Below, piece by piece: positions 60,218-64,000 of a stretch of 64,000 bases of DNA. The notes under the pieces are model-generated. The model was not told the DNA's origin and did not search any database. It saw nothing but the letters and a program-made list of their open reading frames with translations. This stretch comes from Axinella damicornis. Its lineage: Eukaryota; Porifera; Demospongiae; Axinellida; Axinellidae. Location of the stretch: NCBI GenBank assembly GCA_963931865.1, contig OZ007512.1, positions 62,001-126,000 on the forward strand, written 5' to 3'. The translations under genes and the position numbers were made by a program. Position 1 is the first letter of the stretch; the number at the start of each line of letters is the position of its first letter.

Positions 60218-60968
60218 ACCTCATACACAGCTGCAGGGTGTACAGAAAGCAGCACCTCATGTAAACGTGAAGACAGTTGGCTATGAGCACTCTGTATGTG
60301 CACATACCAATCTATAAGGTGCATGTATGGGCTAGCAAAACTTCATGGATGCATGCACAAGTGGGGATAAGTACATTTTGTGCAGTCACAGCGACAAATC
60401 TGAATCTATTTAATGACAGGGTTGCACAAAAGGAGGTGCTCCCATTTTGGGAATCGTCCGAGTTTCCACTCAAAATAACAAGTGAGTCTTTAAAAGACTT
60501 GATGTGTCTCGGCACGACTTGGTATCAGCTAGAATCATGCAGAGGACATGGCAGCTGCTTAACCCTTTATTATGACTGCAAAACCTGTTAGCTATGAGAC
60601 TTTCAGCTTAAGTGAGCGTCAATATCCTTGGAGGTTCTGTGTGAGCAAGGGGTGGGTCAGGAATGTTCACCCAAAGGGTGAAAGCAGTATGGTCGTGTCT
60701 GGGCTTGATGTTTAGTCAACACCTTGGCCAATTCTTTCAGCACTTATCTATATAGCTAGCTAGCTAGCTAGCTAGCTAGCTAGCTAGAGCTGAGTGAGTT
60801 AGTATGCAAAATATTAGTATTTTTTTATTTATTTAACGAAAATAATACACTCCTGGTGCATATATACAAGTGTACAAGTACATGGAAGAGGAAAAAGTAT
60901 TATACAAAACATGAAATATGCAGAATAGGCAAAAATAAGGAACAAGAATAATTTTATGAAACAACTGT
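60218..60968. other. Intergenic region, (TAGC)n and LINE 3' tail
   Basis: (TAGC)n at about 60755-60790. A T-rich stretch (60820-60836) probably marks the poly-A end of the minus-strand LINE at 60969. No gene seen. Confidence 0.55.
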
Positions 60969-62333
60969 TCAGGACAGGCGACTCTCACATCGAACAAGGT
61001 CGATGGAGACTTCACTGCTTTTGATGGCACGGTGGAGGTGTGAGCGGGTGCCACGAATGCACATGAGTGAGGAACGGAGCAGAGCAAATGAGAGGCGGCA
61101 GCGAATCCAGGCCATCATGTGCGAGTAAGTTGTATTCCTCTTGAGGGCAAGGAGAGAGGCGATACGTTTGTAGCAGACGGTTGCCTCCTTTCCCATTCCG
61201 CCAGTCGAGGCAAAGACCAGGGGAGTGAAAGATCCGTGCTCCACTTCACGAACACGTTGGCCGTAGGTCCTCTTCTTTTCGGCTTCATGTTTGGTGTAGG
61301 CAGAGATCGATCGGTTGCTTTGTGCGTTTGGGTAGAACACCCTTATGTCAAAGAATGCACATTGCCACCTGTTCTCCCAAAAAACCCTTGCCTTTATGTC
61401 CAACCGGGCTCCGTCCTCTGTGTTGGCTGTCCGGAGCAAAAGGTGTTCTCCTGTTAGCTCTTGCATTTTCGGCTCTATCTCAACATCGTGACACACCTCG
61501 GTCAGCAGATCGGCTGTGAGGTCTCTCACTTCGTTGTGACGAATGCTTGGGAATCCACCTTTCGGGCAGATCATGGCATGATTGACATCAAAATTGTTCC
61601 CGCATGCACATGTCTGGGGTAGTCGTGGGATCTGCCAAGCATATCTTAGGCACAGAGCATCGCGGAAGGCACCCTTGTGGAGACTGAAACCGTGTTCATC
61701 GATTGGGAGGACTGATAGCCAGGTAGAGGCTCCTTTCTCCATCGCTTGATCAATGGCTCGCTGTAATGGTGGTTTAAGTTCTTTCTTCAGCTCCTTGGCT
61801 CTTTCTTCTAGTCTACTGCGGTTGAGTGATTTTGTGTCTGCCTTGATTTTTCTAAGCTCTCGTTGATCAATGGAATATTCATTTTCTTGGGCAATGATCA
61901 AGGCAACAAGGGGGGCTGAGATTTGTGTGGAGGTAGCAAACTCAGTGTGTGCTGACATTGTGGGATCGTTTATTCCTAAACCACCAAGGCGGACAGGTAG
62001 TGACAATAGCTCACGTTCCTCGGGACTGCAAGCGGGTCGGCCAGTCAGAGCGGGAAGGAATTGTTGGTGAATGGCATCTTCTAGGGGGCGTAGCAGCGGG
62101 CTGATGCCCTGAACAGTGCGAAGAAGGTATGCCCACCGCCCAGCCAAGCCATGCGTAAAAGCGGCATATGCTGCATGGGGCTGAGATAGGGCGATGGTCG
62201 AGAGGCGATAGATTTGCTCAGTCCATTCTTTCACCTTTTCTCCAACATACTCTTCAACAAATGAGGAAATTCCCAGGGCAGCTCCAAGGTGTCGTTTGCC
62301 TCTCCTTGTGTCACTGGATGAGTGAGTATTCAT
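60969..62333 (-). CDS. LINE ORF C-terminal half with zinc knuckle and restriction-like endonuclease
   Basis: 454 codons. The first part (LPALTGRPACSPEERELLSL, then PVRLGGLGI) is the region after a reverse transcriptase core in retroelement ORFs. Then come a knuckle CACGNNFDVNHAMIC, the string RHNEVRDL, and GARLDIKARVF...FFDIRVF, where the paired acidic residues fit a PD-(D/E)XK nuclease as in R2/NeSL-type LINEs. The reading frame is intact but no RT catalytic YADD block lies upstream in the window, so it is a 5'-truncated copy. The exact clade is uncertain. Confidence 0.7.
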   Translation of the reverse strand: MNTHSSSDTRRGKRHLGAALGISSFVEEYVGEKVKEWTEQIYRLSTIALSQPHAAYAAFTHGLAGRWAYLLRTVQGISPLLRPLEDAIHQQFLPALTGRPACSPEERELLSLPVRLGGLGINDPTMSAHTEFATSTQISAPLVALIIAQENEYSIDQRELRKIKADTKSLNRSRLEERAKELKKELKPPLQRAIDQAMEKGASTWLSVLPIDEHGFSLHKGAFRDALCLRYAWQIPRLPQTCACGNNFDVNHAMICPKGGFPSIRHNEVRDLTADLLTEVCHDVEIEPKMQELTGEHLLLRTANTEDGARLDIKARVFWENRWQCAFFDIRVFYPNAQSNRSISAYTKHEAEKKRTYGQRVREVEHGSFTPLVFASTGGMGKEATVCYKRIASLLALKRNTTYSHMMAWIRCRLSFALLRSSLMCIRGTRSHLHRAIKSSEVSIDLVRCESRLS

Positions 62334-62502
62334 TGTCCTGAATTAAGTACTATAGCTACGTAGCCGCAGTCTTGATAAGAGGATTCATGAGCAGCCATGC
62401 AAACCCATAATCACTTTTGAAGATCTACTTGCAGGCTATAAATACGTTTGACACCCTATTAAGGGTGTAGAGCTTGCGCGGGCGCATTGCAAAAAGCGAC
62501 GT

Positions 62503-62572
62503 ACCACGTACGTACGTACGTACGCACGTACGTACGTACGTACGCACGTACGTACGTACGCACGTACCTACG
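62503..62572. repeat. (ACGT)n simple repeat
   Basis: ACGTACGTACGC-type tetranucleotide run of about 70 bp, self-complementary and rich in CpG. Confidence 0.92.
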
Positions 62573-62788
62573 CATCCAGCACTGTGTCTCGGGCACTTCG
62601 GTGCCGAGACAAAAAGTTGACAAATGCATGCAACTTCATCACGAAGTAGGTTTTAGCACTTCCAATGACAGAGTGAGTGCTCGACTCTGCTGAACAAATC
62701 GTCGTCGCCAATGGGAATACAAAAGTGATTAACTCTGCACCACCAAGGTGAGTTTCAGAGTTTCATACATCATCGTAGCGCTACCAGG

Positions 62789-62838
62789 GCCGGCGCGGCC
62801 GGTACGGCCGGTACGGTTTTGGCCGTACCACTTTTTAG
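62789..62838. repeat. GGCCGGTACGGTTTTGGCCGTACC hairpin repeat
   Basis: Inverted relative of 1703-1764: GGCCGGT(A/C)CGGTTTTGGCC is shared with the reverse complement of that element. Confidence 0.55.
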
Positions 62839-62959
62839 TCGCCTAGGTAAGGCTCTGAGTGGACTGTTCATAGCTCGTGTCTCACGCCTTGTTGAGGTAC
62901 GTGTCTTAGTCAGACAGTCTTCAGATCCAAGTGGTCGCGGTGATTTTTACGTAAAACAG

Positions 62960-63410
62960 TACAAAATACCATGAGTCATTCATGGGATCGATTTACGTGA
63001 CCATTCCCTTGAGTGACTCATGGGATCGATTTACGTCAATCACCCCTTGAGTGACTCATGGGATCGAATTCCGTCAGCGCGTTTGACGTAAAATGCTCCG
63101 ATGATAACTCAACGCGTAGTATTTATGTGGGATCGATTTACGTAAATTTCGTTTGCGAGTAAATTCCTACTATTCCCGTCTTTATGACTATGAATCTCAT
63201 TATATCGCCTCGCTGTAGGGTCAGCCACGCCTTCTGTTGAATTTGACGTAAAATGCTCCCATGATAACTCAATGCGAAGTATTTATGTGGGATCGATTTA
63301 CGTAAATTTTGTTTGCGAGTAAGTTCCTACTATTCCCGTCTTTATGACTATGAATCTCATTATATCGCCTCACTGTATGTCAGCCCCGCCTTCTGTTGAG
63401 TTTGACGTTA
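62960..63410. repeat. Tandem duplication with GGGATCGATTTACGT motifs
   Basis: GGGATCGATTTACGT occurs about five times from 62984. A unit of roughly 170 bp (TTTGCGAGTAA...CGCCTTCTGTTGA) is present twice at about 63145-63240 and 63310-63405. Confidence 0.75.
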
Positions 63411-63510
63411 TGGCTATGAATATCAATAGAATGATTATACGCTTGCTGGCCCCATTAGCTTATGAATATCAATTAATAGAATGATTATATGCTTGCTGGC
63501 CCTATTAACA

Positions 63511-64000
63511 TTTTTTTTTTTTTTTGAGGAACAAAATATCTTTTTATTAAAAGTACAAAACAAGAACATACACTTCACATAAGTACACACAAGAACAGAA
63601 GGTTATGGATCAGAAAGTACATAAGTCAACTAACCGGAAAGTATATGTTGGGTGTCCAGCACCTAGCTATAAACAGAGTACAAGACAAAATTGAGCATAA
63701 ACACAACAATAATACGAATATATAAAAATAATAAATACAGCAGGGAGATACTAAAAAAAGGATGGTTTCAAGGTGAGCACTTTGACCAGTCCTCCAACAC
63801 GGCTTGAACCCTTCAGTGACGCTGCTTAACTGGCGGAAGGCTAACAATGCTGTGTGCACACCAAAGCCCATACACAGGCCGTACACACAGACATTTACCC
63901 CACCAGAAAAACAAACGCCACTTCTGGGGATCGAACCTGCGGCACCACCGCCTAGCTGGGCTCCCAGTCAAGATGTTATCCCACTACGCCAATATTATCA
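63511..64000 (-). mobile_element. tRNA-derived SINE, minus strand, running off the window
   Basis: On the minus strand an A box TGGCGTAGTGG (63991-63981) and a B box GGTTCGATCCC (63937-63927) are spaced 43 nt apart, as in tRNA promoters. The copy ends in a 15-base poly-A (T run at 63511-63525). This is the plan of a tRNA-headed SINE. The 5' end may lie beyond 64000. An 86-codon ORF inside it is not meaningful. Confidence 0.7.

Overview
The window reads as nuclear DNA of an early-branching animal. My best guess is a sponge (inference). It carries densely intron-split animal genes: an ErbB-like receptor tyrosine kinase tail, an RNF212-type meiotic RING protein, UBA5, an LRRC41-like substrate receptor and a new PH/SH3-like/PDZ/macro multidomain protein. 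It also carries a one-exon beta-helix plus multi-pass membrane protein, and a very heavy load of minisatellites, microsatellites, long G/C homopolymers and small inverted-repeat transposons. I see no bacterial operon, CRISPR array or rRNA.

Layout. 197-3727 (+): last exons of an ErbB-like receptor kinase with a phosphotyrosine-rich tail. 3728-5858: spacer with tandem repeats. 5859-7684 (-): RNF212-like RING gene. 8190-19157 (-): incompletely resolved coiled-coil gene whose product ends in a PDZ ligand (ETCV); its introns hold a hAT-type element, a GC-rich 9-bp-TSD element and many tandem repeats. 19158-19985: divergent promoter region. 19986-41487 (+): about 30 exons coding for roughly 1,600 residues with an N-terminal PH domain, an SH3-like segment, long disordered linkers, a PDZ domain, a divergent macro domain, an acidic repeat tail and a C-terminal ESDV PDZ ligand. 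A 200-N gap inside this gene is flanked by two near-identical 1.1-kb copies, probably an assembly duplication. 42073-46622 (-): complete UBA5 in nine exons, convergent with the preceding gene. 47533-53571 (+): LRRC41-like gene split by a 4,088-bp Ty3/gypsy element (48534-52621) with identical LTRs. 54566-55889: LINE fragment and a TIR element. 56342-60217 (-): beta-helix membrane protein. 60969-62333 (-): LINE open reading frame with a restriction-like-endonuclease type C-terminus. 62503-64000: repeats and a tRNA-derived SINE.

How the genes may relate. Signalling and scaffolding themes recur: a Grb2/PI3K-type docking tail, a PDZ/PH scaffold, and two C-terminal PDZ ligands, one on the scaffold itself and one on its divergently transcribed neighbour. 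UBA5 and the LRRC41-like protein are separate ubiquitin/ubiquitin-like pathway genes sharing a divergent intergenic region. Exon coordinates come from reading splice sites and codon phase by eye. Three junctions in the PDZ gene (31464/33492, 34762 or 36101/36506, 38852/39613) and the middle of the coiled-coil gene remain unresolved.
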